64,000 nucleotides of DNA from Berberis thunbergii (Eukaryota > Streptophyta > Magnoliopsida > Ranunculales > Berberidaceae): NCBI GenBank assembly GCA_003290165.1, contig QNQO01000508.1, positions 639,790 to 703,789 of the forward strand. Reading direction: 5' to 3'. The translations under genes were made by a program, and so were the position numbers. This document shows positions 11,104 through 22,873 of this stretch, piece by piece. The notes beneath the pieces were generated by a model, which was not told the origin of the DNA, made no database searches, and was given only the letters and a program-made list of their open reading frames with translations. Every line of letters starts with the position of its first letter. Positions within the stretch are counted from its first letter, which is position 1.

Positions 11104-12106
11104 ACGTTTTGTTATCTAAAATGGTCCAATGTACCAAGGACTTAGCTTCCCTTTTTCTTCGAATCTCATAACAACCTTCCATGGAGATACTCGCAAGAAA
11201 ACTAAATCACTTTTGTCAAACTCTAAGTCCCTTTTTCTATTATCAGCATAACTCTTTTGTCTTATCTGTGCTATCTTCAATATTTTTTTAATCATCCTGA
11301 TCTTATCAGTAGTTTCTTGAACGATCTCTGGGCCTAACAATTTCCTTTTCCCAACTTTAGTCCAACACACAGGAGTTTGACACCGTCTACCATACAAAGC
11401 TTCATTAGGAGCCATATCAATACTAGCATGATAGCTGGTATTATAAGCAAATTCTATTAGTGTTAGGTGGACATCCCAACTGGCATGAAATTCCAATACA
11501 CATGCTCTTAACATATCTTCAAAGGTCTAAATGGTACGTTCTGATTGACATCAGTCTGAGGATGAAATGCAACATTGAATTTCAGAGAAGTTCCCATGGC
11601 TTCTTGTAAGCTAGGCCAGAACTTAGACGAAAATCTTGGATCTCTATCTGAAACAATTGAAATAGGTGCACCGTGCAATCTAACAATCTCATCAACATAG
11701 TTTTGTGCCAATTTAGTAAGACTAAAAGTAGTCTTTACTGGAATGAAATGAGCTGACTTGGTAAGTCTGTCAACTATCACCCAAAGAGAATCATGTCTTG
11801 TTTGAGTTTGAGGTAAACCGTATACAAAATCCATTGTAACATGTTCCCATTTCTATTCACGTATAGGTAGAAGTTGTAGTAAACCTGTAGGGAGTTGGTG
11901 CTTGGCCTTAACTTGCTAGCAAATCAAACATTTTGACACAAATTCGGCTATTTCCCTTTTCATTCCCATCCACCAATAGTGCTAACGTGAATCACGGAAA
12001 ATCTTGGTACTACTTGGGTGCATAGCGTAAGCTGAACTATGAGCTTCCTCCAGAATATATTTTTTCAAATTATCATCATTCAGAACACATAACCGAGTCC
12101 TTAACA
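11104..12106 (-). pseudogene. Integrase remnant (Tekay)
   Basis: The zinc-binding region (HSSAYAMHPS, then CLIC with internal stops) lies near 11930-12050. The catalytic core follows: MDFVYGLPQTQ, LTKSAHFIPVKTT, GAPISIVSDRDPRF and FHPQTD (11834-11540), then a frameshift and FAYNTSYHASIDMAPNEALYGRRC (11514 onward) in two readable halves. The first two acidic catalytic positions (MDF and SDRD) are still visible. Several stops separate the pieces, so no functional protein is made. Confidence 0.9.
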
Positions 12107-12867
12107 TTAATATACCATCATTTCTAACAATAAAATCTGATTGGAAGGAATTTTCACTTCATCCTTGATCTTAAGTAGTTGTGGATTAGAACTCTTAGCC
12201 TCTTGAATTTTCTCAATTAGCATTAGCCTCAATGTAAGTGTAGTCAATAAAGTTGTGTCATTTCTCACTGCTAGATCAACTCTTAGAGATCTCAAATCTG
12301 TAAATAGGTTCATTCGAATAGCTCGGATGTGTGCTAAACTTCTTGATGACTTTCTACTCAAAGCATCAGCTACTACATTAGCTTTTCCTGGATGATAGTG
12401 AATTGCACAATCATCAATCAACTCCATCCAGTTTTGTTGTATTAAATTCAGTTCTTTCTGTATGAATATATATTTCAAACTCTTATGATCAGTATAAATT
12501 TCAAACGTCTTACCATAAAGATAATGTCTCCATATCTTCAATGCAAAGATAATAACAGCTAATTCAATATTATGTGTAGGATAATTACACTCATGAGTTT
12601 TCAATTGTCTGGATGCATAATCGATAACCCTCCCATGTCGCACCAGTTCACATCCTAAACCATGAAAAGATGCATCACTATAAACCACAAAACTTCCATG
12701 TCTAGAAGGAATGGCTAATACGGGTGCTGAGACCAATATGCTTTTTAATTCTTCAAAGCTCTGTTCACACTCATCTATCCATTCAAATCTTACCCCTTTC
12801 CTGGTTAGTCGTGTCAAAGGCATAGCTACAGAAGAAAAATGTTGAACAAAAAGACGATAATACCTAC
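12107..12867 (-). pseudogene. RNase H remnant (Tekay)
   Basis: This is the longest open stretch of the element. It runs from [19 protein letters not shown] through [47 protein letters not shown] and [12 protein letters not shown]. The acidic residues in SDAS, ELAV, TDHK and ADALSR are all present, so this domain is intact at motif level even though its neighbours are broken. The frame continues into the linker before integrase and stops around 12107. Confidence 0.9.
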
Positions 12868-13755
12868 CTAGACCCAAGAAACTTGAATTTTAGTAACATT
12901 AGTTGGCCTCTCCCAGTTCACAACAGCTTCAATCTTCTTAGGGTCAACAAAATTGCCATCTCCTGAAATTACATGTCCAAAGAATACAACTCTATCTAGC
13001 CAAAATTTAGACTTACTTAGCTTACCATATAATTGCTCATTTCTCAAAGTCTGCAATACAATGGACAAATGTTCCTTATGTTGCTCTTCACATTGTGAAT
13101 AAATTAAAATATCATAAATTCACACTATCACAAAGGAATCAAGATGAGCTTGAAATACTCGATTCATCAAGTCCATGAAAGTTGCGAGAGCATTGGTCAG
13201 ACCAAAAGGCATTACTAAGAACTCATAATGGCCATATCTCGTACGGAAAACAGTCTTAGGAACATCACTATCTTTAACTTTCAACTGATGGTATCCAAAT
13301 CTAAGATCAATCTTTGAGAACACTTTGGCTCCTTGTAATTGATCAAACATATCATCGATACGAGGTAAGGGGTACTTGTTTCTAAAAGTCACCCTATTGA
13401 GTTGTCGATAACCAATACACAGCCTCATAGTGCCATCTTTCTTCTTTACAAAAAATACCGAAACTCCCCATGGCGAAACACTAGGTCTGATAAATTCCTT
13501 CTCAAGCAAGTCTTGTAGTTGAATGTTTAATTCCTTTAATTCCAGAAGAGCCATCCGATAAGGTGAAATGGAAATAGGTTGTGTATCCAGAAGCAATTCA
13601 ATAGTAAACTCAATATCTCTGTTTACTGGTAGACCAGGCAACTCATCTGGAAACACATTCGGAAATTCACGTACAACAGGTATCTCTGCCAACTGCACAC
13701 CTTTAGCCTTAGTGTCTACAATATTTATTAAGTAACACTGACATCCTTTCTTCAA
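12868..13755 (-). pseudogene. Reverse transcriptase remnant (Tekay)
   Basis: Blocks visible in order are [79 protein letters not shown] and [20 protein letters not shown] (13755-13120). The catalytic loop near 13105-13130 is ruined: a stop replaces the residue before it and the first Asp of the xDD motif is Tyr. The thumb region resumes in another frame (13068-12868, KLSKSKFWLDRVVFFGHVIS). It cannot be active. Confidence 0.92.
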
Positions 13756-13781
13756 TAATTTTCTTGCTTACATAGCGAAAA

Positions 13782-14240
13782 TCAGACTACCTGGAGTAAT
13801 ACTGCGTTCCCCACTAAAACTAAATTGTGAAACATGACTTCCTTATGAAAATGATCAATAGATGCATGATAGGAAGACAACCAATCCATCCCTAGAATCA
13901 CATCAAAATCATGTATATCTAAAGGCAATAGATCAATAAATAATTCATTGCCTCCCATTTTGAGAATACACTTTCTATAAACGATATGAGTCGCCACTAC
14001 CGCACCAACAGGAATAGATATGAACATAACATGATTTATTGAAATAGGAATTCGATCTATATGCATTGCGAATGCTAATATATAAATGAATGTGTAGAAC
14101 CATGATCTATGAGAACATGTGCATCTCTACCCATAATAGAGAGCATACCTGCTACTACCCCTGAAGTAGCTTGGGCATCCTGCCGTGTCATTACAAAAAA
14201 CCCTACCCCGAGTTGCTGGTTTCGATGAGGAACCAATACC
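13782..14240 (-). pseudogene. Aspartic protease remnant (Tekay)
   Basis: The readable part is FDVILGMDWLSSYHASID, the flap-distal segment typical of gypsy retropepsins, in an open frame at 14066-13782. The active-site DSG region should lie just upstream (14070-14150), where a stop-bearing stretch with ATHSFI-like codons is only dimly recognisable. It is therefore a broken domain. Confidence 0.78.
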
Positions 14241-15305
14241 TCAACCCCGAGAAGTACTAGTCATACCACTTCTTCCAACAGGTGCACTTACAAGTGATGA
14301 TGCTGGAGCTTTATTTTCTGGACATGCCCATTTTAAGTGACCTTGTTGTCTACAAGTGAAGCATTTACGGTTATCTATCCTCTGCTGCATGCAATCTCTA
14401 ACATAATGCCCTTTCTGATTACAGCTATAACAAACCACATCTTCAAGGCGAATATTAGTAAAACCTTTCCCTTGAGATTCAAACTGCTATTGTTCTGAAA
14501 AGTTTCTTTTCTGATTAGAAGAACCATGCCCTTTATCTGACGGAGTTCTCACTTGTTGTGGAGTAGACATTCTATTTGAATGTGAACCTTGTCTTCTTCT
14601 ACATGAAAATTTAGAAGTTGTTGACTGCGAAGTGTTAGAGCCTGCCTTATTAAATTGTTCCCTCTTTCCAACTGCTTCGTGCACATCCCTTTCAGCTACC
14701 TTCGCCTTATCAATCAACTGTGCAAACTTTTCACATTGGAAGATAGAAATTCGTTGTCTAATAACAAAATTTAGCCCCATCTCAAATTTCTCACATTTAC
14801 TCTGCTCCGTGTCTACTAACTTTGGTGCAAAATGCGATAGACCATGGAACTTTACTTTATATTCGGAAACAAACATTTTATATTGCCTCAATAGTACAAA
14901 TTCCTTGTGTTTTTCACATTGATATGAACAGAAAAATACTTATCATTAAAAGCCTTGAGAAACTGTACCCATGTTACCGTAGGAGGAATTACTGGAGCCG
15001 AGGCATCATCTAGTGGAATTGTTAATGATCTCTCAGTGACCTCCCACCAATGTAGTGTTTCACTAGAAAACATAAAAGTAGCCAACTTCACTTTTTGTTC
15101 ATCTCTTACCTCTATGACATCAAATATTTGTTTAATCCTCTTTAGCCAATCCTCTGCTTCCACTTCCTCACAAGTTCCTGTAAATTTAGGTGGATCCATC
15201 TTTTTAAATTTTCCAATCAACACGCCTACTTCAGTAGATGCAACTACTAGGACTGGGACTTTAGATGGTGCGACAGGTGCAAATGGTTGGGTATTCTACA
15301 ACTAA
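14241..15305 (-). pseudogene. gag remnant with two zinc knuckles (Tekay)
   Basis: Minus-strand pieces: 15223-14888 has DPPKFTGTCEEVEAEDWLKR and WVQFLKAFNDKYF, the retrotransposon gag capsid family. After a frameshift, 14891-14487 has the capsid C-terminus (MFVSEYKVKFHGLSHFAP). At 14438-14241 are two complete CCHC knuckles, CYSCNQKGHYVRDC and CFTCRQQGHLKWAC. The three pieces would form one nucleocapsid precursor but are separated by frameshifts and stops. Confidence 0.9.
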
Positions 15306-15585
15306 AAGAATCTAGCCTGATTCTCTGCTAACTTTACTAGTGCATCCTCAACCCGCCTAATTTGATCATCATTAAGTTCTTTAGGAACTTGTTCCCCTTC
15401 CATATTAGGAACAAATGATTTTTCGTCTTCCATACGCTCAATTCAATCGATTAAGAACCTCTGCCAATAAAATTTTGTAAAACGAATATGCAATTCCATG
15501 CAAAACCTGATATCTAGACTAATAGATTCATAAATACACTAAGGTCCACTTGTACAGCTTGACTTGACTAGTCTACAAAATCTAG

Positions 15586-15608
15586 CACTCTAGCTATGAT
15601 ACAAAAAC
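15586..15608 (-). other. Primer-binding site of the Tekay-type element
   Basis: On the minus strand, next to the 5' LTR, the sequence reads TTGTATCATAGC, which matches the Met-initiator primer site TGGTATCAGAGC at 10 of 12 positions. It confirms the minus orientation. Confidence 0.72.
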
Positions 15609-17542
15609 TGTCACTCCTCATTCTAGGTGGTCGAGTGGGACCCGCTTCCAGAATGTGACGTGATAGCAACAACAAAACTTCAATCAATATCACTTGAAAA
15701 TAACATCTAGAAAATGAAATTACACTATTTACTGAGATGCAACACTAGCTTAAACAACATCAGTTTTGATCCCAAAACAAAGGGAAGATTTTCCTAATTT
15801 ACAACTCAAAACATTTGCACAAAATTCACATGCCACTGATACAAACTAATGAAACATAAGATACAAAACTCGACCCCTCTAAAGGACTCTAGTTGTATAG
15901 TGGACCACCTCTAGCTGAAGACTTGAAAATGAAATCATGAGATGGGTGAGCTATCCACAAGCTCAGTGAATATTATAATTTCATACACGAGAAAACGACT
16001 AACACAATTTATAATTCAAATTTCAATGCAACAAACATACACATACTAATCACAATTCCGCTTTTAACGTCTGGAATGTGAGACGATATTATAACATCAA
16101 CCATTCTACTTTTAACGTTTGGAATGTGAGACAACAATATAACAAATAACCATTCCCTTTGTCTGGAATGTGAGACAATAACATATCAAATAACCATTCC
16201 ACTTTTAATGTCTGGAATGTGATACGACAACATAACAATTTATTCAACAACTCAAATATATGACAGTTATACTCACGTTAAAAGAACTGATGCCCCACTC
16301 ATTGTACACTTTACTCTTTATGTGTTTGAGATGCAGTCGGTGCCTTCTCTGAACCTATATGAAATGACATAGGCTCAAGCTCAACATGAATCACACATTT
16401 ACTTGTAGAATATGTAAAACACATGCTTAAGAAATAAATGAATGCATGGACACGATAAAAGAGTAACCGTGCTTCCATATAAAGCTCAAAACTCATAGAC
16501 AACTCCTCCCTTCCTAACATAACCTGGATCATGCATTCTAACCACCTCTCATGCTATATGCTATATCTGATCCTACATTTTGAACTTCACAATAATTTAA
16601 GTTGTGTTCCAAAGTAGACATCACTAGTTTCGAAACCATATATTATATGATTAAACTCGGTTCCTGTGGTGGGAGATCCATTCGACATAATCCAACACAG
16701 AATTGCTGAAATTTCAAGACAGGACACAGTATATAGGTCTAATTGAAATTGATGGTGAAATCTGAATATAGGGAATTAGACTTCTAAATTTATATTAATG
16801 GAAAGTTCTATGTCTCTAGTTTCCAACCCAACAAACCATTCATAATTTAGAGTTGTGTACAATAGATCACGCCAATTTTCGTAGACAGTATGCAAATCAG
16901 TCCGAATTTGCATATACATCCGTACAAACATCGAATCATTTATACAATTCACCATACCATAAACCTAATTCAATATGATTCTAAAGAACATGATCATAAC
17001 CCTAATTTCAATGACCTTAAACAACATCAAACCCTAATTTACCTAATCTTACACAACATCCAACAAACCCATACCTTAAGCAAAGCTTATAGTTCAAAAA
17101 TTAACCATAAACATGTACCTAATTGCGAATCCCTTCCAAACTCAGCCAAGTTTCTTCAAGTGAGTTGTTGTATCTCTTTATCTTTGGGAGCTCTTTGCCT
17201 TTAAATTTAAGAGGATGAGGGTAAGGGACTCATTGCCGTGTGTTGCTTATTGAGCATGAGGTGGCAATCCTATCCCATATTTATGTTTTAGTCCTACAAC
17301 TTCATAAGATTTCACTAAGCACCTCAAGCTTTTCCATTATTTTTCAAGTGAGCTACTTGACGAAATTTTCTCGTATAAGTGTGTTCTCTATATGTTTTGT
17401 AAAAAGATCCGTAATCAACCAATAAAACTCGCACACACACTTAAAACCCGACATGCAACCAAAACAATTTACTCGTGCTCTAAATGAGTTTGAGATATTT
17501 AACAATATATGAAATGCATGTTTTCAAGATTCAAACCTCACA
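15609..17542 (-). repeat. 5' LTR of the Tekay-type element
   Basis: 1934 bp, parallel to 8837-10749. On plus it reads TGTCACTCCTC at the left edge and CCTCACA at the right. Scattered differences and small indels between the two LTRs point to an old insertion. It contains the second copy of the LTR minisatellite (about 16060-16240). Confidence 0.92.
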
Positions 17543-17574
17543 AAAGATTTAGAATTTTCTTTTTATAGATGATG

Positions 17575-17679
17575 TGGAAGAAAACAATGGTGTGTGATAG
17601 AAAGTGCACGGTGTGAGAAAGAAAAAATAAGATGGGTGATGTGGGTGAGAGTAAGTTATGGTGTCAAATAGTCATTGCC
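17575..17679 (-). repeat. Right terminal inverted repeat of the MULE
   Basis: Reverse complement starts GGCAATGACTATTT and runs through TACTCTCACCCACA, matching the left end. It is followed by the 9-bp duplication TAACGAAGA at 17680-17688. Confidence 0.82.
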
Positions 17680-17688
17680 TAACGAAGA

Positions 17689-18311
17689 AACCCAAAGACT
17701 TAAAACTGATTTGATTTTAATGAATTTGGCCTCAGTCCAATGTGAAAACCCCCAACTCAATTCATTTGGGTCTCGTAGGAGCCTCAGTTAAAATAATCCA
17801 CTACGAATTTAAAAGTGGATTCCATATGTACGTGTGTCTGTTTAGATGTCTCAAAAATGTCCTCACCTATATCAGATAATTTCTTGCATATCCCATCATC
17901 TCCCTCTCTGCAATCTCTCTTCCTCATCCTCTTCGTTCTCCCCTTCTCCACTGTTGTCGGGCCCCTTCTTCCTCCTCATTTTGACTTCCTCTCTCTGTTT
18001 CGCAACCCTTCTTTCCTCTCTCTCTGGTTCGTCACTGTTGACCTCCCTCGCATCTTTCTCACAGTTGATCGCAACATTCTTGATCACCCTCTCAATCAAT
18101 GGCTGCTGCTAGGAGATTTTAGACACTCCATGCCAATCGACTCCCTCTGGCAACATCCACCCGCCTCTTCTATTTACACGCAAGTACTTTTTTTCCACCA
18201 CCTAGACCATTCTTGAACACACAGGAAAAAACCGAAGAAAAATATAATATATCTACACGTGCCTGCTTTTTTAAATCCAACAAATTCTCTCAAACATTTA
18301 ACATTCTCCTA
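17689..18311. other. Intergenic DNA with CT-rich stretch
   Basis: A CT-rich stretch at about 17880-18070 creates overlapping open frames on both strands, low in complexity (Ser, Leu, Pro, Phe) and without a domain. I do not support a gene here. Confidence 0.5.
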
Positions 18312-19180
18312 TTAGTTTGAGGGTGAGGCACTTCCTTCGACTTTTTCGGCAAATTTTAATACTTTGATTCCTAAGGTGGACTCGCCAGGTTCTTTCTCTG
18401 ACTTTTGTCCTATTAGTCTTTGCAATGTCATCTATAAAATGTTTAGCAAACTTCTTTGCAATAGACTGGCTTTATGGTTACCAGAGATGGTAGCTCAGGA
18501 ACAGGTGCTTTTGTTAGGGGTATGTCTATTGTGGAGAATATTAGTCTGGCTCAGGAACTGGTGTGTGACATTAATACAAAGGTCACAGATGGGAATGTAG
18601 TTCTAAAAATTGACATGGAAAAAACGTATAACTGCTTGGAATGGCCTTTCCTTTTGTCGGTTCTCAAAAGGTTTGGGTTTTCTAATAGGGTCTGCCATCT
18701 TATCACAAATTGTCTCACTAATTGTGGGTTATCAGTATTGCTGCAAGGGGTCTACAATGGCTACTTTAAATCTTCTAGAGGTCTCAGGCTGGGTGACACA
18801 CTATCTCCTTTGTTTTTATTATCGCCACGAAGGTTCTAAACAGAGGGCTGAAGGCTTCTTTTACTAAATGTGATATTTGTTTCTATTACACGCCTAGACA
18901 TTGTACGCCTATTACACACCTTTTGTATGCAGATGACACTCTAGTTTTTCTCAATGGGAGAAAGTCCTCAGTTACAGGATGTATGAAAATTTTGGAAAGA
19001 TATGCTAGTGCCTCGGGTCAAAAAATTAATGCAGATAAAAGTTCTTTTATGGTGGAGGAAAAAGCCTCAGCTGAGCAAGTAGTGGCCGTTAAGACATATA
19101 CTGGTTTCCAGTTTACAGGCTCTCCGATGAAGTTCTTGGGTGTTCCTATCTATTAGGAAAGATGTAAATTATCTTTTTTG
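18312..19180 (+). pseudogene. LINE reverse transcriptase fragment (plus strand)
   Basis: Readable pieces are PGSFSDFCPISLCNVIYKM, KLLCNRLALWLPE, then after a frameshift GTGAFVRGMSIVENISLAQE, VLKIDMEKTYNCLEW, SSRGLRLGDTLSPLF, and at 18923 onward LYADDTLVFLNGRK with the catalytic ADD kept. It ends near the motif FLGVPIY. This is the central part of L1-type ORF2; endonuclease and 3' parts are absent and several frameshifts are present. It lies in opposite orientation to the LINEs that follow. Confidence 0.9.
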
Positions 19181-19191
19181 ATACGTTTTTT

Positions 19192-21169
19192 TTAAATTTC
19201 CAGAGAGGAGGGGCAACTATGGGATGTCAGACCTTTATTACTTGATCAAAAAGATTTTATACCAATCGGGGGTACATGAAGACTTTACCCAAAAATAAAA
19301 AATAAGTTTGAGGCCTAAACCAATGAAAAAAAAAAAAAAAACTAAGCCTTAAAACCAAAGGTTCTAGTCTGCCACCAAGGTTTAAGGCCTAAAACCAAGA
19401 AACTAAAAGCAGAGACCTTGAAAAGGATTGTTACCAAAAACATTAAAATAGCAAAGAAAAACTCAAAAAGAACAAAAAATTAGGCCTATACATAAGACCT
19501 AAATCATCAACCAATAACCAAAACCATTGACAAAAGTAAACTTACCGTCCAATATGCAAAACAATATGCCAGACGTTCCTTGTATGCTGCCCATATGCTA
19601 TTACCCAAAACCTTTTTGCCAAACAAGATTAGCGAGTACCAATCTTCACACGTCCCTGAGCCGTCCATCCCAATTAGTCCCAAACCATGTACTTCATTTT
19701 GGGATTCTCAGATATGCAGTCCGATTTTTATCCAAGGAGGTCACAGATTTGGGCCTATTCGGAAGAGAAGACCATATATAAGTTCTAGAAACTTGTTCAT
19801 TTTGGGCAAGAATAGCCATAGTTTGTCTCCTTAAAAACATGACTATAGTGGCATTTCATGGCTCTACTAAGTTCTCCTATCTCCCTCTACCAATCATCAA
19901 GGAACCACGGGATCCTTGCTTTCCGATAAAACCATTGTTTAACCAACATGACATCCGTTTGAATCAAACAATTAACAAATCTTCGCAACTTACAAAATCT
20001 CAAACCCTCTAAAAGGCCCTAGTTTCTACCACATTGTTTGATCCTTGCCAAAAAAAAACATTGCTTGGCCGCCATAAATCTACCTTCATGATCCCTAATC
20101 ACAAAACCTCCCGTCGCCATGTCATCCTTAGACAAACCGTCTACATTTTGTGCAAATCATCCAGCTGGAGGAAAATTCCAATAAACTACGCGAATTTGAG
20201 CCTCACTAACCGTCTTCTCTTGGAGGCCCAATCTACACAAAAGTAGCCCATTTTTGTCCCTTTTAGGATTGAAGTGCTTGTATACACATTTAATCCAATA
20301 ATACACTTTAATTATCACATAGTTTGGAGACCATTCCTTTCCTTCATACAGTTTCTTGCTTCTTTGTAGCCAAATTTTCTATAGAATAAAACAGGAGTAA
20401 GATGGGAGATAATACCTGACATAGACGACATGTTGGCTTTCAGAAACCATATGTTGAGCATGGAAAACACTTTTATCGGTCTATACACATGAACATCAGA
20501 AAACCAACTCAAAAAACTCTCCTGGTAAGTTCACCTTCCAGAAATAAGTGTTTAGTCGTCTCATCCCCGAATATTCTACAATAATTTCACTTAGAGGCCA
20601 ATTGAAAACCAATTCTGCGGATCTCACCATCTACCGACAAAGCCCTTTTAATGATATTCCACACAAAGATGGAAATCTTTGTGGGACGTAAAGGATGCCA
20701 TAGCCATTTCCAAAACCCATAATGATGCCCCCTACTCCGAAAAATCTCAGAAGCCAAACTTATAGAAAACTTGACATCATTATTAGGGATACAAATTCTA
20801 ACAACTTTCTCACCATCTTCTCCTCGTAATATTCTAAGATAAAGGTCGTGGGCTTTTCTTCGCAGCAAAGATCCCAAACTCCTAAAATTATCTCTATGCA
20901 TTTTCCTTAAAGCATACCACCTATTTTTTGTTTCTGCTCGACCCATGCGATGAAAAAATCTCTCCTGGGCTCCAATTTTCATTAAAAAAAGCTGACATTG
21001 CCCTTACCTATCTTCCAAGTTGAGTGTTCCACTATAAAGTTCTTGAATTACAATAATTCTTTCATAAAAGGAGATGCAATTGCTGGAGCAACCTGGATAT
21101 TGATAGGAATTCGAGACTTCAAATATTTCTTTCGCGTAAAGATAGCTCACAAGGAATAAATAAACCTCC
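19192..21169 (-). mobile_element. 5'-truncated LINE (copy 1)
   Basis: Minus-strand LINE 3' part. Its 3' terminus at about 19192-19270 (GGGGCAACTATGGGATG read on plus) is nearly the same as the 3' terminus of the neighbouring LINE at about 21170-21250. On the minus strand the end is followed by an A-run (plus-strand T8 at about 19184-19191), fitting a poly(A) tail. Coding parts are the RT C-terminus/zf-RVT (20315-20982) and a degraded RNase H region (about 20000-20250). It ends abruptly at about 21169. Confidence 0.82.
20315..20982 (-). pseudogene. LINE zf-RVT domain remnant (copy 1)
   Basis: The minus-strand frame 20982-20587 contains IRRKAHDLYLRILRGEDG-like sequence and then SISLASEIFR, FWKWLWHPLRPTKISIFVW, GEIRRIGFQLASKCNYC, the plant LINE zf-RVT domain next to the RT. 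After a stop it continues as 20512-20315 without clear motifs. The usual Cys-His cluster is only partly left. It matches the equivalent region of LINE copy 2 at 22741-23322. Confidence 0.82.
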
Positions 21170-22099
21170 AGTGGAGAGGGGCAACTATGGGATGCCAGAC
21201 CTTTATTACTTGATAAAAAACTTTACAAACTGTCGGGGGTACATGACGACTTTACCCAAGAAATAAAACCAATTGGACAAACATAAAAAATTGTCCATGC
21301 AAGAAAACTTTCCTAACTCACTTGACCTTAAAAAAGGAAAATTTAGAAATAAACCTATTTCACCAACGATGAGGCCTAAACCTGTTAAGGCCTTAAAAGA
21401 CCTTATTCTAGGACTAGTCCAACATTACCTAGACCTTATAAACAAACACATAGGTAAGCAATACCTAAACCAAATAGCCATTTGGAGTTTCTGCCCAAGA
21501 ACCATTTGCAAGCTTACAACTTGATCCAACCTGCAACTTGCACACATTACAACTTGCATTACTAACAAACTTTCCAAATCTTGCAACTTGCAAATAAAAA
21601 AACTTCTACTTGCAAGAAAACAACTTGCATTCACAATTTCCAAAACGTCCTTAAAACAACTTGCAATCCAATTCGCATTTTGCAATCTTGATCTTGCAAG
21701 CACAAACACACACCAACCAATATCCGGCGCTAGCTCAATCCCCATGCCTATTCGAACACACACAAAACATACTTGATTTGCCAACAAAAGTAGCCTATAT
21801 AAGCTGCCAAAACAACAGGAAAAAAAGCCCCAGCTCGCCACAGAACAGCAACAGAGTGCCAAAACAAGCCTTGGCTCACCACATAGTGCTAAAATAGAGC
21901 ACTCTGCCCAGAAAATAGAGAACTCTGTCCAAAACCGTGCAACACTGCACTCTGTCCAGAAACGTGCAGGGACAATAAACATGCAACACCGCAATGCCTT
22001 GCCACAGCCCGCAAGCATACACGACTGTTGTTCCGTATCTTCGACACTCCAAATCAATGACAGATACCAGCATAACTAGCTATTATCACAAAAATTCGT

Positions 22100-22873
22100 C
22101 TACTCATCACCATGACGAACATATGTTGTGTTGGAGCTGTCGAGCAACACCAACCCAGCCAAGCGCCGAGGTAGGTCATTGACTCCAAATGTGACAGTTC
22201 TAAGATCTTTTTGCGCTCTATCAGCTGATGCATCCGCCACCGCATTTGCCTCTCTATAGATATGCTTACAATCAATCGACATTTTTTCCCCCAGCAACTT
22301 AATTTCTCTAAAAATGTTCTCCAAATGCCAAGGAATTTTAAAGGTCTGTCTAAACCAACCACAAACTAGTTCCGAATCGGATTGGACAACCACTTTACTA
22401 AAACCCAATGAAAAAAAAAGACGCAAACCTTCGACAAGATCCAAAGCTTCCACTTTATTGTTTGATCCTTCCCCAAAAAACAATTGCTTTCCCACAACAC
22501 AAAGACCCCTTGGGTCTCTAATAATCACATTTCCTGATGCCTTGTTTCTGTGGGAAGATCCATCAACATTCAGCGCCACAAAATCTTTAGGAGGGGGGAT
22601 GAAATAAACAAATCTAAAAAACTTTCTTCTAACCGCAATCTCATGTAACCCCAATGCACTTAAAGGGGCCTTATTCTGACTGATTTGTTTCGGAATGATA
22701 AAAGTGTTTGCCAAACTCAAATTACGCCTAATGTTTAAAATCACAAAAACATAATTTGTAGATGCATCTTCATAGACACACATCTTTGCTTCCAAATTTC
22801 CCACAAGATAAACATAGGAGTAAGAAAATATAACACACCTGTTTGCGAGTTCATCTTGGCTCTTTTGAGCCAA
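22100..22873 (-). CDS. LINE RNase H domain, open frame
   Basis: A 257-codon minus-strand frame carries the plant LINE-type RNase H: FVALNVDGSSHRNKASG, NKVEALDLVEGLRL, VVVQSDSELVCGWF, IPWHLENIF and REANAVADASAD. The four acidic catalytic positions (NVDG, EALD, QSDS, ANAVAD) are all present. Family knowledge: the domain cleaves RNA in RNA-DNA hybrids during target-primed reverse transcription. The frame is not the whole ORF2: the preceding zf-RVT reading frame is offset and overlaps at 22741-22873. It might be translated alone only if a local start is used. Confidence 0.85.
   Translation of the reverse strand: MAQKSQDELANRCVIFSYSYVYLVGNLEAKMCVYEDASTNYVFVILNIRRNLSLANTFIIPKQISQNKAPLSALGLHEIAVRRKFFRFVYFIPPPKDFVALNVDGSSHRNKASGNVIIRDPRGLCVVGKQLFFGEGSNNKVEALDLVEGLRLFFSLGFSKVVVQSDSELVCGWFRQTFKIPWHLENIFREIKLLGEKMSIDCKHIYREANAVADASADRAQKDLRTVTFGVNDLPRRLAGLVLLDSSNTTYVRHGDE

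Larger units (their letters stand above)
8837..17542 (-). mobile_element. Tekay/Del-type Ty3/gypsy chromovirus, decayed
   Basis: An 8.7-kb minus-strand element with LTRs of 1913 and 1934 bp. Gene order (read right to left) is gag with two zinc knuckles, protease, RT, RNase H, integrase, chromodomain-like tail. The large LTRs, the C-terminal tail and the wording of RT, RNase H and integrase blocks fit the Tekay (Del) chromovirus lineage. A-rich 5-mers flank it (AAAAA left, AAAGA right), compatible with a mutated target duplication. Stops and frameshifts in every domain make it inactive. It inserted in the right part of the MULE. Confidence 0.92.
7858..17679. mobile_element. Mutator-like (MULE/MITE) element split by a retrotransposon
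   Basis: Its outer ends are inverted repeats (GGCAACGATTATTT at 7858; the right end reads GGCAATGACTATTT in reverse complement), similar for about 100 bases. Both sides carry an identical 9-bp direct repeat, TAACGAAGA (7849-7857 and 17680-17688). Long inverted ends starting with G and a 9-bp duplication are typical of Mutator-like elements. Without the Tekay-type insertion the element would be about 1.1 kb, non-coding, with a large internal palindrome and a purine-rich stretch at 8561-8836. It has no transposase and would need one supplied in trans. Confidence 0.85.

Noticed and set aside
17815..18216. A 133-codon plus-strand frame
   Set aside because: It lies in a CT-rich stretch with a matching frame in another register; no domain or splice context.
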